From assembly GCF_017742245.1 (NCBI RefSeq), contig NZ_JAGHKO010000004.1:992001-1056000 (forward strand): 64,000 nt of DNA, given 5' to 3'. The notes under the pieces are model-generated. The model ran no database searches, was not told the DNA's origin, and saw nothing but the letters and a program-made list of their open reading frames with translations. Below, one piece after another: positions 1 to 10,400 of the stretch (positions are counted from its first letter, which is position 1; each line of letters begins with the position of its first letter). The position numbers and the translations under genes are program-made. Origin of the DNA: Niastella soli. GTDB lineage: Bacteria; Bacteroidota; Bacteroidia; Chitinophagales; Chitinophagaceae.

Positions 1-424
1 CTGTAAATAACCGGATGGAGGGATAATTGGCTGCGGCAATTTCCTGGTCAGCATTTACTACCTGCGACCAGCCTTTCACCGGCATTTCCATGTTCGACTG
101 GCCGGCGCATACCCATACATCGCCCATCAGGATGCCATGCAGCGTGATAGTTGTTTTTCCCTTTACCTGCAGGTCATAAGGCCCACCTGCTTGCTCTGGT
201 GCCATTACGGCTTGCCAATTACCATTTGCATCGGCCTTTACTGATCTTTGCTGTTGATGAAATTGTACTGTTATGGTCTCAGCTGGTGCAGCCCAGCCCC
301 ACACGCTCAATGGCGCATTCCGTTGAAGCACCATGCTGTCGCCAAAGATTGTTGGTAACTTAACCTGGGCAGCTAAGTTCAATGCAAGAAGCATTTGTGA
401 GCAAAAGACAATCGTTTTTATCAT
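1..424 (-). CDS. Sialate O-acetylesterase-type SGNH esterase (3' end beyond window)
   Basis: Only the first ~141 residues are present; the gene runs off the left edge. It begins with a signal peptide (MIKTIVFCSQMLLALNLAAQ), so the product is exported. Next comes the beta-sandwich start typical of the family (IFGDSMVLQR), then the catalytic serine block VCAGQSNMEMP. These enzymes remove acetyl groups from sugar hydroxyls and in Bacteroidota are common members of polysaccharide utilisation loci. The gene lies downstream of the GH95 fucosidase on the same strand, so it probably deacetylates the same glycan. The start is the ATG at 424; an upstream ATG at 431 is in another frame. The catalytic Asp/His block lies outside the window. 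Confidence 0.85.
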   Translation of the reverse strand, partial: MIKTIVFCSQMLLALNLAAQVKLPTIFGDSMVLQRNAPLSVWGWAAPAETITVQFHQQQRSVKADANGNWQAVMAPEQAGGPYDLQVKGKTTITLHGILMGDVWVCAGQSNMEMPVKGWSQVVNADQEIAAANYPSIRLFT

Positions 425-440
425 GATGCATTTCGTTTTT

Positions 441-482
441 CGGCAATCGGCAATCGTGAATCGGCAAACGTGAATCGGCAAA
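441..482. repeat. 7-bp periodic array (CGGCAAW / CGTGAAT), 6 units
   Basis: Six consecutive 7-bp units: CGGCAAT, CGGCAAT, CGTGAAT, CGGCAAA, CGTGAAT, CGGCAAA. Read on the minus strand the main unit is TTTGCCG or ATTGCCG, the same heptamer as the array at 15711-15766. It sits just upstream of the esterase start, between it and the GH95 stop. Function is unknown. It could arise by slippage, or affect mRNA structure ahead of the esterase. Confidence 0.8.
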
Positions 483-662
483 TGCCCTAATTGCGGAATC
501 CTGGCCTTAATCGGTCTGAACTAGTACGGCATCTCGCCTGCGGCTCGGCACCCAAACCCAAAACTCAATAACCTAATAACTTAAGCACTTATTAACTTCC
601 CCTCCATCATCCCTATCAACTATTTCAACTTGCCTTCCTGGCTACCTGATCAACTGGTCAAC

Positions 663-3017
663 CTACTTCTTACTTCCAACTTCCGCGTCTTTCAAAGTTC
701 CATTGAGCATCACTTTAACCACCTGCTTCTTCGGAGAATAAAGCTTATACCCGGTAACAACTCCATCCTTCCAACTAAAATCAACGGTAATATTTCCTCT
801 CGCTTTCATCCCCTTCACCGATCCTCCCCCTTTCCATTCATTGGGAATAGCAGGCAGTAAATTGATATATCCCTCATGACTTTGCAATAACATTTCGGCA
901 ATACCGGCGCCTGCCCCAAAGTTACCATCGATCTGGAATGGCGGACCGGCAGATAATAAATTCGGGTATACTCCGCCGCCAGCACCGTAATTGATCCCTG
1001 TTTTACGGGTTGGTTTCATGATCTCGCGGAACAGTTTGTAAGCACGGTTGCCATCGTGCAGCCGGGCCCAGAACAATTGTTTATAGGCGATGGACCAACT
1101 GGGCCCATCATCACCGCGCACATTCAGTGATCGCTTACAGGCTTCAGCCAACTCAGGCGTTTGCGAAGGAGTGATCAGGCTAGCCGGGTACAACCCATAC
1201 AAATGCGAAATGTGCCGGTGCTGCGGGTCGGTTTCCTTATAATCTTTTAACCATTCCATCACCCGGCCATCGGCCGCGACCTGCGCCACCGGTGGTATCT
1301 GCTTCAACTTTTCTTTCAATTCTTTTCTGAACGGCTCATCTATAGCCAATTGTTCCGAGGCGATGATCACATTGTTGAACAGTTCTCGAATGATCTGGTT
1401 ATCGATAGTGGCGCCCAGACAAATGCTGGCAGATTTGCCGCTGTTGCCGGACATATAAAAAGAATTTTCCGGGGAAGAGGAAGGGGCCGTGACCAGCCAT
1501 CCGGTTTCCGGGTCTTTAATAAGTATATCGGAATAAAATAAGGCACTTCCTTTCAGCACCGGATAGATCTTTTTCAGGTAAGTGATGTCGTTAGAAAAAG
1601 CATAGTGGTCCCACAGATTGTTACACAGCCAACCCGAACCTGCTTTGGTAACACCCCAGGAAGCGCTTTCGCCTGGTTCGGTAAACAGCCAGGGATTGGT
1701 GATCACATGTGCTACCCACCCCTTTGCATTATAATAGGCTTTAGCGGTACGTTCACCATGTGGGCCCATTTCCCCCACCAGGTCTGCCAGTGGCAGATTC
1801 AGCTCTGATAGGTTGGCCGGTTCAACGCCCCAGTGATTCATTTGCACATTTACATCAAGGTGGTAATCCCCATTCCAGGGTGTATGCACCTCATGCGCCC
1901 ACAACCCCTGTAAATTGGGCGGTAATAGACCAACCCGGGTACTGCTGATAGAAAGGTATCGGCTATACTGATAAAACAGCACCGTTAACCGGTTATCGGG
2001 TGTGGTGGCATTATAAAACTTCTCCAGCCGTTGGTCAGTAGGCAATTCGTCAGCACCGGATGAACCCAGATCAACCTGTAACCGGTTGAACAGCTTACCA
2101 TAATTGCTTACATGTTTTTTCTTCTCCGCATCATATGCAACCAGCATGGCGTTATCAAGCAATTGCTGCACATGCTGCCGATATGCCGCATCCTTAAAAC
2201 TGGTTTTAGCAGAAAAGAACAGCACGGCTTCCGTGGCATTTTTTACCACCAGTTTGTTGTTGACAGTTGATAGGCTGCCCCCTATTAGTTTTACCGACAC
2301 TAAAGCGGCATATTGCATTCCTTTTCCATTGGTGCCATTCTCCAGTTGACCGGCAATTTCCAGTCTGTTGCCGGTAACCGTAACCGATGCTTTTTCTTCC
2401 CGCGACAGTGATACCTCAACATTCAATTTACCGGCCTCGCTGGCGGTCAGTTTAACAATGCCCACGTCGTTACCAAAACTGGTGAAGTACTCTCTTTTAT
2501 AAGTAACATCGCCCACTTTATAAGAACAGGTGGCCAAGGCATTATGGAGCGATAACTGTCTGCTGTAATTGGTTACCGGAACATTGGCAGTACCATCATA
2601 GTTAAAGGCAATGCCCAAACGGCCCAGGGTTTGATAACAGCCAAAGGGCTCGGCACCAGACCCCTTACCGGTACAAATGAAATCTTTATCGATCAGCGCC
2701 TGCGCCTCATCATTCTTTCCGGCAAGCAGCAGTTGCTGTATTTCCGGCAGTTTTTTGTTCGCCTCATAGTTATTGGCATCCTGGGGCGCACCAGACCACA
2801 GCGTAATATCATTAAGAACAATATTCTCCTGCATTACGCCCCCATCGGGCATCATACCCAGCCGGCCATTACCCAGCGGCAGGGTCTCTTCCCATTGCGC
2901 CGCCGGCTTATCATACCACAAACGCAATTCTTTGTTTGTTTGCGCCTGCGCATTGCCTACAACCAATAACAGTAATAAAGATAGTTTCCCAATACGGATT
3001 GTGCTGCTGTTGTACAT
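663..3017 (-). CDS. GH95 alpha-L-fucosidase (or alpha-L-galactosidase)
   Basis: A 784-residue protein, usual GH95 length, with an N-terminal signal peptide (cleavage near GNAQAQ). The N-terminal beta-sandwich starts with LWYDKPAAQWEETLPLGNG, a GH95 hallmark. The (alpha/alpha)6 domain carries the Asn-containing HLDVNVQMNHWG motif near residue 390, the acid Glu in SSSPEN near 517, and the Asp in QIDGNFG near 695. The family uses an inverting mechanism in which Asn residues activate water; characterised members cleave alpha-1,2-fucose from galactose, and some prefer alpha-L-galactose. It is the first glycosidase after the SusD/lipoprotein block of the PUL. Substrate choice between L-fucose and L-galactose cannot be settled from sequence alone. 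Confidence 0.93.
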   Translation of the reverse strand: MYNSSTIRIGKLSLLLLLVVGNAQAQTNKELRLWYDKPAAQWEETLPLGNGRLGMMPDGGVMQENIVLNDITLWSGAPQDANNYEANKKLPEIQQLLLAGKNDEAQALIDKDFICTGKGSGAEPFGCYQTLGRLGIAFNYDGTANVPVTNYSRQLSLHNALATCSYKVGDVTYKREYFTSFGNDVGIVKLTASEAGKLNVEVSLSREEKASVTVTGNRLEIAGQLENGTNGKGMQYAALVSVKLIGGSLSTVNNKLVVKNATEAVLFFSAKTSFKDAAYRQHVQQLLDNAMLVAYDAEKKKHVSNYGKLFNRLQVDLGSSGADELPTDQRLEKFYNATTPDNRLTVLFYQYSRYLSISSTRVGLLPPNLQGLWAHEVHTPWNGDYHLDVNVQMNHWGVEPANLSELNLPLADLVGEMGPHGERTAKAYYNAKGWVAHVITNPWLFTEPGESASWGVTKAGSGWLCNNLWDHYAFSNDITYLKKIYPVLKGSALFYSDILIKDPETGWLVTAPSSSPENSFYMSGNSGKSASICLGATIDNQIIRELFNNVIIASEQLAIDEPFRKELKEKLKQIPPVAQVAADGRVMEWLKDYKETDPQHRHISHLYGLYPASLITPSQTPELAEACKRSLNVRGDDGPSWSIAYKQLFWARLHDGNRAYKLFREIMKPTRKTGINYGAGGGVYPNLLSAGPPFQIDGNFGAGAGIAEMLLQSHEGYINLLPAIPNEWKGGGSVKGMKARGNITVDFSWKDGVVTGYKLYSPKKQVVKVMLNGTLKDAEVGSKK

Positions 3018-3040
3018 CAGGATGGTATTGAAAACAAAAC

Positions 3041-4258
3041 TTATTTTATGTATAATCGTAAACTGTTGAAGCGCATGGCTTCGCCATCATCCGCCATATC
3101 CAGTACCAATCCCAACGAAAGCGTGGTTTGCTGGGTTAATGTAAATGTACTTATTACTCTTGAACCATTGTCTACTCTTTTATAGGAAATAGCGCTGCCA
3201 AGGTTACTAACGTCTGGCAATCCGTTGGCGCCAGGTGCAGCTATCAGATAGGTGTCATTTTTAGATCCTGCATACCACCAATCAACCTCCCCTTCATAAC
3301 TGTAGTTCCCGGGTGGCAAAGTACATACCTGGTATATTTTTCCATTGGCAATGGCTGGCGCGCCCCATCCTGCTTCAAAATATATTTTAGCATCATTTGA
3401 TTTATCAGTACCGCCATACCAGGCGCCATTAACATTATGATTCAAGACGGCATCATTGCTGATCCAATCACGCAAGGTAGCCCAGCGATTGCCGTCATTG
3501 GCTTTATTAGCTACAGGATGAATGTTATTTAATAAAGTTACTTCTGTAAAAGCAGGGAGCGTCTTAGCCGTCACAGTAAAAGTATCTATCCCTACTCGTT
3601 CGGGCAGGTATAGCGTATTATATGTAATGGGTCTATAAACACTAACACCGGGCACTATGGCAACCTGGTCTTTTAATTTTACCGGAATAACCGTATCGCG
3701 TACATTATCATTGGCATCGTAATACCGAACATGCATACCCAGTACGTTCACATAAGCATCTACATCGGCCAGGGTGATCTGCGCCGCACCCTCTTTGGTA
3801 AAGATCGAATTAAATACCGCCCGGTTGCCCCGCTCATTTACGGAGGCCTGGAAATTGGCGCCATAAACATTACCCGTAATGGTCATGGGTATCGACCGGT
3901 TGCCTTTATCGTCGTACGTACGAATAGTAAAAGTTTTGGGGCCTTCAGGTAAATTAGGGATGATCTGTTTTATGGTATCTATTTTCTCCTTGCGCACAAT
4001 GGACGTTTCCAGGGAATCAAGTCCATCGTTCCAGTACACCCGAAATTTAGTTATATTGGGAAGACCAGCCAATAAACCCGTGATCATAACCCGGCCATTT
4101 CCCGGGATCACCTTTAATGAATCAAAAGTTGCCGGATACACGATCTCTCCGCCTTCAGCAAACTTTTTGTAATCATCCATCTTTTTGCACGAAACCACCA
4201 TGCCGCCCAATAAAGCGATCAACAACACTAATCGTATGCTGATAATATATTGTTTCAT
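3041..4258 (-). CDS. DUF4998-like PUL surface lipoprotein
   Basis: A 405-residue lipoprotein: hydrophobic leader followed by lipobox VVSCKK (Cys at ~24). The N-terminal part resembles the DUF4998 fibronectin-like fold often coded next to SusD (PGNGRVMITGLLAGLP, then FRVYWNDG). The C-terminal ~200 residues form a second beta-rich unit, probably DUF5013-like. There are no catalytic motifs. Genes in this position usually encode surface glycan-binding proteins that assist the SusCD complex. It is co-oriented with the next lipoprotein gene, 42 bp apart. Glycan binding is inferred from position; domain names rest on recognition of the pattern, not a search. Confidence 0.7.
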   Translation of the reverse strand: MKQYIISIRLVLLIALLGGMVVSCKKMDDYKKFAEGGEIVYPATFDSLKVIPGNGRVMITGLLAGLPNITKFRVYWNDGLDSLETSIVRKEKIDTIKQIIPNLPEGPKTFTIRTYDDKGNRSIPMTITGNVYGANFQASVNERGNRAVFNSIFTKEGAAQITLADVDAYVNVLGMHVRYYDANDNVRDTVIPVKLKDQVAIVPGVSVYRPITYNTLYLPERVGIDTFTVTAKTLPAFTEVTLLNNIHPVANKANDGNRWATLRDWISNDAVLNHNVNGAWYGGTDKSNDAKIYFEAGWGAPAIANGKIYQVCTLPPGNYSYEGEVDWWYAGSKNDTYLIAAPGANGLPDVSNLGSAISYKRVDNGSRVISTFTLTQQTTLSLGLVLDMADDGEAMRFNSLRLYIK

Positions 4259-4300
4259 GAACTTGATTTTAGCTTTTAAAAAATAAACACACTAGCGCTG

Positions 4301-5485
4301 TTAATTGGTTTTCCACATCGACATATTCTGGATCTCAATAAAGTAAGACCCCATCCAGTTTTGTAAACATTTCAACCGCAGGTATTGATAGGGCGGTGTA
4401 TCCTCATCAAAGTCAAAGGTAAACCCGGTGCTCGCCGCCACATTATCAGCATTGTTTTCCGTCCCTAATGGCAAACCGCTTGGTTTTACTACTTCACAGG
4501 TAAGTATTTTTGTCCATTTACTCCAGTCGCCATCGTGTGTAGGATTGTTGGAGCCATATATTTCAAAACGGCGCGGGCTTCCTTTTGAATACCACAAAGC
4601 GCCTTCTTTGCGGGTAAGCAGGTTGAACCGGGTTAATTTAACCGGCGAAGTACCCACACTCCAAGTAAAGGTGGTGGCCACACCAGAGCTTTCATCGGTG
4701 TATAAACAGGGCCATTCGTTACTCATCAATCCTTTCCACATCAGATCAACTGTGGTACCCCACGACATTTTTGTATCATTATCACACTGATAAACGGAAT
4801 AGTCGTTTTTATTGATGATCAATTCCTGTAAAGGTGTAAGCGTGGCATACAACGTATCAGTATGGTTCAGCCAACGGTCGCGAACGCACAATGCAAATTT
4901 CTTTTGAACCGGTGTAAGGCCTCTTATGCTTACGCCAATGGCCGAGTCGCTGGTGTAGATATTGTCAAGGCTTTTCCATTCACCCGTGTTCATAGAATCG
5001 ACCAGGGGCACAATTACTACATCGCCTTTATAGGGGTTTAGCGAACGTACTCTTATCCCACCTGCCGTAGCCCGAACGGTGAGGTTGCGGTATACCAGTT
5101 GAATATGCGACACCAATGGTTGCACCTGTACTTCAACCGAGTCACCTGCTGTTTCACTTCTGTTTACGGCGTACAACTGAATGGAATGTTTCAGGGTATC
5201 GGCAAAACCATCCACCCGCAGCTGATTGGAATAAAAAGAAGATTTCACCTCCCGTCGTGTACCGTTTGGCAAGGTGTATACTGCTTTTATATACAACAGA
5301 TCTTCATCGCCGGGCAACGCATAAGAGATCGTTGCGGCCCCATGCTCATTTTTCACAATCACGTTACTCACTTTACCGGGCGTACCGCCACCGCCCGGCG
5401 TTATACCATTCACATCTTCTTTTTTGCAACTCCATACTCCTGTCAGGAGTAGCAGCGCAGCTATTACTAATGTGTGTCTTTTCAT
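4301..5485 (-). CDS. DUF4959/DUF5000-type PUL lipoprotein
   Basis: A 394-residue lipoprotein with leader and lipobox (TGVWSCKKED). The architecture fits three units often found together beside SusD: an N-terminal Fn3-like DUF4959 (GKVSNVIVKNEHGAATISY), a middle DUF5126-like region, and a C-terminal discoidin-like DUF5000 (starting near TKMSWGTTVDLMW, ending with FIEIQNMSMW). The discoidin-type end suggests sugar binding. It follows susD by 41 bp on the same strand and is probably exported to the cell surface. No enzyme motif is visible. Role as a surface glycan-binding protein is inferred from family context. Confidence 0.75.
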   Translation of the reverse strand: MKRHTLVIAALLLLTGVWSCKKEDVNGITPGGGGTPGKVSNVIVKNEHGAATISYALPGDEDLLYIKAVYTLPNGTRREVKSSFYSNQLRVDGFADTLKHSIQLYAVNRSETAGDSVEVQVQPLVSHIQLVYRNLTVRATAGGIRVRSLNPYKGDVVIVPLVDSMNTGEWKSLDNIYTSDSAIGVSIRGLTPVQKKFALCVRDRWLNHTDTLYATLTPLQELIINKNDYSVYQCDNDTKMSWGTTVDLMWKGLMSNEWPCLYTDESSGVATTFTWSVGTSPVKLTRFNLLTRKEGALWYSKGSPRRFEIYGSNNPTHDGDWSKWTKILTCEVVKPSGLPLGTENNADNVAASTGFTFDFDEDTPPYQYLRLKCLQNWMGSYFIEIQNMSMWKTN

Positions 5486-5526
5486 ATCTAATAATTTGGC
5501 AAGCCTGTTTTTGTTTAAGGAAGATT

Positions 5527-7455
5527 TTACCAGCCAGGGTTTTGTACCAGATTTTCATTTACAACCATATTCGCTTCCCTGATCGGCCACAGATAATCAC
5601 GTGGTACCACAAACCGCATGGTATAATACGTGGTTGGAATGTAAAACAGTTCAGGATGATCGGCTGTACCGGATCGATCCCACCCAGTAATATTCGCGTT
5701 GAGCAGGGTGCCTGCCAGTTTCCAGCGACGCAGGTCCCAGAACCGGCTTCCCTCAAATGCCATTTCAATATTGCGCTCATTGCGAATGATGGTGCGTAAC
5801 CCGTCTTTTGTCAAATAGGCGCCGGGGTTAGTAGAGAAATTGGTCCAGCTGTCCTGAATGGTAGGCAGCCCGGCCCTGTTCCTGATCATGTTCACATATT
5901 TGTAAACTTCAGCCGACGGACCGTTCGCCTCATTTGCAGCCTCAGCATACAATAGGTATAGATCTGCCAGGCGCATGGTAGGAAATGGATAGTCTTCGAT
6001 CTGACTATTGTTATTGCCTGTATAGGCGAATTTCCAGTTCACCAGTTTCTTGGGATAATAGGTAGTAATGGTAACGGCTACCCCGCTGCCATACTGTCCT
6101 AGTTTCAATTGGGCGCTCCAGGTATTTTCATCGGTATGGCTGGGACTGTTTTGCATGTACCAGGTACCGCCATCAAAACCAAGATCTGCATAAAAACGTG
6201 GTTCGCGATCGTAATTCAGCCGGGCTGTTCTATAGCCTTCTACAATATTGAAACGTTCATCATGCGTAGCTGTTCTCAATTGGTTAGCACTGGAAAAGTC
6301 AAGTGTTTTATCTTCTGTAATGGGAACACCGTTCCTGGAATAGAACTGCCGAACCACCTGCATGGTGGGCCCGAGTGTACCATAGATGCTGGAGTTACCT
6401 GAGTTGGCAGGGTCAATGTGCGCCATGGAGGAGTACTGCAATTGCCAGGTAGAAGAATTGGAGTTGGCCCAGATCCATTCCTGGTTCCATTTTTCACAAA
6501 CCGCATTGCGCACGCTCATTTGGGTAACGGTACCATCGGTAAGCGGGAAACCCGTTGTATTGTTAAATTTATAAAGATAGATCCCCGCCTGCTCACAGGC
6601 CTTTATAGCATCTGCTGCTGCCTGGGCAGCGCGTTGCCACTTCTCTGCACTATAAGTTGTGGAGATCAGTTGCACACCACTTTTGTCCTTAAAATTGTTG
6701 TAATCAGTATTGCCATTGAACAGCGGACTGGCGCCATATACCAGTACGCGGGCTTTCATGCTTTTGGCAATAGCCATTGTAATGCGGCCCAATTCGGTGG
6801 AAGGTGTTAACAAGGTCACTGGTAAACGGGTGCAGGCTGAATCGATCAAACCGGCAATATAATTCACTACGGTGTCAACCGGTTGCCGTTTAACTTTTGT
6901 TTCTTCCAGCGGTGCAGTTACGGGAATGTTTTTATCCGTAATGGGAATGGGCCCATACTGGCGCATCAGCAGAAAATGGTAATATGCTTTCAGGAACATC
7001 ACCTCCCCTAACCACCGGGTGCGTTCGTCGATGGTGAGATCAGGCACCTTTGTGAGGTCCGACACATTTTCGATGAAGGTATTACAGGTACGGATGCCAA
7101 CGAACAAACCTTTATACTTTACGTGATCGAAATCATCGCCATCCCACAGGTTCACATAAGGGCGTACTACGTTCTGGTTGCCACGGGCTACATTCCAGTT
7201 GGTGGCAGTTAAGCTGGCAGGCGGATAGGCCAGCCAGAATTCATCACCACCCTGGTACGCAATATTGCTTACCGGGTCGCCGTCATTGGGCAAAAAGGAA
7301 TAACAAGTGGCCAGGTATTTTTCCGTTTCAGAACGCATGGTAAAAGCGTTGTCAAGCGTGGCCACGTTATCGGGCACCACATCCAGAAAATTCTTTTTAC
7401 ACGAACACACGGTGATCACCAGGATCAAAACCGGTATATAATAGCTTGTTTTCAT
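5527..7455 (-). CDS. SusD/RagB nutrient-binding outer membrane lipoprotein
   Basis: About 642 residues. Start chosen at the ATG at 7455, right before a lipoprotein signal (MKTSYYIPVLILVITVCSCKK); the longer frame would need an upstream TTG. SusD features include the N-terminal NFLDVVPDNVATL, the TPR-helical core with FLKAYYHFLLMRQYGPIPI, and the C-terminal block with RLADLYLLYAEAANE and RNERNIEMAFEGSRFWDLRRW. SusD proteins form the lid over the SusC barrel and capture oligosaccharide at the surface. It follows susC by 42 bp and is surely co-transcribed. The length is at the large end for SusD, which is common for complex glycans. Confidence 0.95.
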   Translation of the reverse strand: MKTSYYIPVLILVITVCSCKKNFLDVVPDNVATLDNAFTMRSETEKYLATCYSFLPNDGDPVSNIAYQGGDEFWLAYPPASLTATNWNVARGNQNVVRPYVNLWDGDDFDHVKYKGLFVGIRTCNTFIENVSDLTKVPDLTIDERTRWLGEVMFLKAYYHFLLMRQYGPIPITDKNIPVTAPLEETKVKRQPVDTVVNYIAGLIDSACTRLPVTLLTPSTELGRITMAIAKSMKARVLVYGASPLFNGNTDYNNFKDKSGVQLISTTYSAEKWQRAAQAAADAIKACEQAGIYLYKFNNTTGFPLTDGTVTQMSVRNAVCEKWNQEWIWANSNSSTWQLQYSSMAHIDPANSGNSSIYGTLGPTMQVVRQFYSRNGVPITEDKTLDFSSANQLRTATHDERFNIVEGYRTARLNYDREPRFYADLGFDGGTWYMQNSPSHTDENTWSAQLKLGQYGSGVAVTITTYYPKKLVNWKFAYTGNNNSQIEDYPFPTMRLADLYLLYAEAANEANGPSAEVYKYVNMIRNRAGLPTIQDSWTNFSTNPGAYLTKDGLRTIIRNERNIEMAFEGSRFWDLRRWKLAGTLLNANITGWDRSGTADHPELFYIPTTYYTMRFVVPRDYLWPIREANMVVNENLVQNPGW

Positions 7456-7497
7456 TGTTTGCTGTTTCAAAAAGTGAATCAATACAATGCGCAGTTC

Positions 7498-10400
7498 TTA
7501 GAATCCGAAATTGATCCCCAGGTTGTATACTGCCTGTACAGGATAACCTAACCCTTTACCACCCATTTCAGGATCCCACAGTTTGAATTTGCTGAAGGCA
7601 AACAGGTTCTGTCCATTGGCATAGATCCTTAAATTGTGGAAACCAATTCGGTTAAGCAGTTTGCGTGGCACGGCATAACCTATTTCCACTGTTTTCAACC
7701 GCAGGAAAGCGCCATTGCGTAACCACCAGTTGGAATTCTGGGAATTGTTGTCGTTGAACTGCCCATCGAGCCGTGGCCAAAAAGCATGCAGATCCTGCTT
7801 TTCCTCCGACCAGTGACTGTCGGCTATGGCTGTCAGTAAGCCATTCTGCGAACCGCCATTCAACACAAAAGGTGCGACATTATATGGATTGATAAAGAAA
7901 GAGACCCTTGCATTACCCTGGAAGAAAGTATTAAGATCAAATCCTTTATACCCGAATGAAATACCAAAACCATAGGTGATCTCGGGTACAGTAGGATGGC
8001 CAAGCGGTACCGCATCAAGGCTGGTGATCTGTCCGTCGCCATTGATATCGCGGTATTTGATATCACCGCCCATGGGTGGGTTACCGCCAAAACTCTGTAC
8101 CGGTGATTTGCGGGCTTCCGCATCATCTACAAACAATCTTTCTGCCACCAGTCCATACTCCTGTTTCAACGATCTACCAACACGGGAGAGGTATTGTAAT
8201 TCGGCCGGATATTTTGGTTCTTCATTAATGCGGAATTTGCTGGTTGCATAAGTGAAGTTGGCGCGGGTTTGTACCCACATCGACTTATTGAGGTCTTTGG
8301 TATAGTTGACCGCTACATCCACCCCCTGGCTTTCAGCTTCGCCTACATTGGCCTGAATACCCGCTTCCAAACCCATGGTAGTGGGGATCGTGTATCTTCC
8401 CATCAAAATGTTGGAACGAATAGAATGGAACCCATCTACTACTACACCGATGCCATTGCGGAAGTTAAGGTCCATACCGTAGTTGGCGGTCTTTGCTTTT
8501 TCCCAGGTAATGTCGGAATTGGCGTACCGGTAGATGGCATACCCTGGGATGAACCGAGTCTGATTGACACCAAAGTGATAACTGTTGTCGCCGCTATTGG
8601 GATTGACATTGGATAAGTAAAAGAAGCGGTCCCAGGCATAACCGATCTGATCGTTACCAACCAAACCATAGGTGCCACGGAACTTCAGGTTGGTGATCAC
8701 GCTTTGCAAAGGTTCGAAGAATTTTTCATTCGATACGATCCAGCCCAACCCCGCTGAAGGGAAAAACCCATAACGATGACTGGCGGCAAAGCGTTCCGAT
8801 CCGTTATACCCAAAATTAAGCTCTGCCAGATAGCGGTTTTCGTATGCATAGGTAAACCTGCCCGAAAGCCCCAGGTTCCTGGCCGGGAGAGAATTTTGCA
8901 GATCACCTCCATTGGCCGTGAGGAAATTTCTTAAAATGCCAATGAGCATGCCGGTTACGGCGTGTTTGTCGCCAAAGGTGCGGCTATAATCAGTAGCTAT
9001 TTGAGCGTACGTAGTGGTATTCAACAACCGGTCACCAGGATTGTAGTTCAGGTACTCGGTACCCTGTCCCGGGTTCAGCGGTGTTAATACATTTAACTTG
9101 CCATTTGCATCGGGCATTAAAGTATAATAGAATGGACTGTACCGGCGGTTTACATTAAAGAATGCATAGCGTTGGGTGTATGCCATAAACCGGGTAGCCA
9201 ATCCGGGTGTCACAAAATTCAGGCTCTGGTTCAATTCTAACTGGGCATTCACCGTAGAAGAGCTATACTGCTGAAAACCAGAGACCATGCTGGCATATGG
9301 GTTGTTGTACAGACTGGTAGTGTTACCTATAAAAGAGTTGCCAAAAATGGGGTGTTGCAGATAAGGTGCAAAAGAAGATGGATAAACCGAAGGGAACATA
9401 ACCGGGTTGCTCCAGATGGCGCTGTTAAATACCGCCTTTCCACCGTTCACCCAGTTGCCTTCTTCATCACGGTAACCAATTGGACCATTGTAATCATCAA
9501 ACTGGGCATAGGTCCTTACTACCGCTTTAGTGGTGGGGGTAATATTGATGTTGATATTTGACCGCACGCTGTAGTTACCCATTTTGATATTGCTGTTAAA
9601 ACTGCTGTTGCTAACAGTTCTCAAAATACCGCGGTCGATATTATAAGTGCCGGCAATATAGTATTGCGCTGTTTTACCACCACCGCTCACATTCATATCC
9701 GTCTTATTATTGATGGTATAGTCTTTTATAAGCGCGTTGATCCAATTGTTATTGGGATAGCGCAATGGATCATCTCCCGCTTCGGTATGATCGATCTTGT
9801 TTTGTGTATAGGGCAATACACCAAGCGGGTCACGGGTTAGCACCGCTTCGTTTGCCAGCTTCATATACGTAATATTATCAGCGAATTTGAAGTTGCGGGT
9901 ATTGGTTGATACAGGCATATCTAACCGTACCCCAAATCTGGCTTTCCCTTCTGCGCCACTTTTGGTGGTCACGAGAATTACGCCATTTGCACCGCGGGCG
10001 CCATATAAGGAGGAGGCTGCCGCATCTTTCAATACGGAGAATCCGGAAATATCATCGGGTTGTAAGCGGGCTAGGTCGTTGGTACTCGATTCCATCCCAT
10101 CGATCAGGATCAGCGGGTCTACTTTACCGGCCCCGAAACTGCCCACCCCTCTGATAAAGAAGGAGGCATTATCGGCGCCCGGTTCCCCACTTTGCTGGTA
10201 AGCGATCATTCCGGAGACCCTGCCTGCCAGCATGGAGGTCAGGTTGCTGGTAGCCCCACGCAGTTCTTTTGGATTTATGGTGGTAATGGAAGCCACCATA
10301 CTTTGCTTTTTCTGTTTCCCGTAAGCCACTACCACTACATCGGCTGTTGAATCCTCAGCCAGGGGCAGCAAAACAGTGACTGGTCTTCCTTTATGGGCGG

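Noticed and set aside
5116-5799. 227-codon plus-strand open frame across the end of susD and the neighbouring lipoprotein gene
   Set aside because: It overlaps two well-supported minus-strand genes and reads as low-quality, His/Cys-rich sequence.
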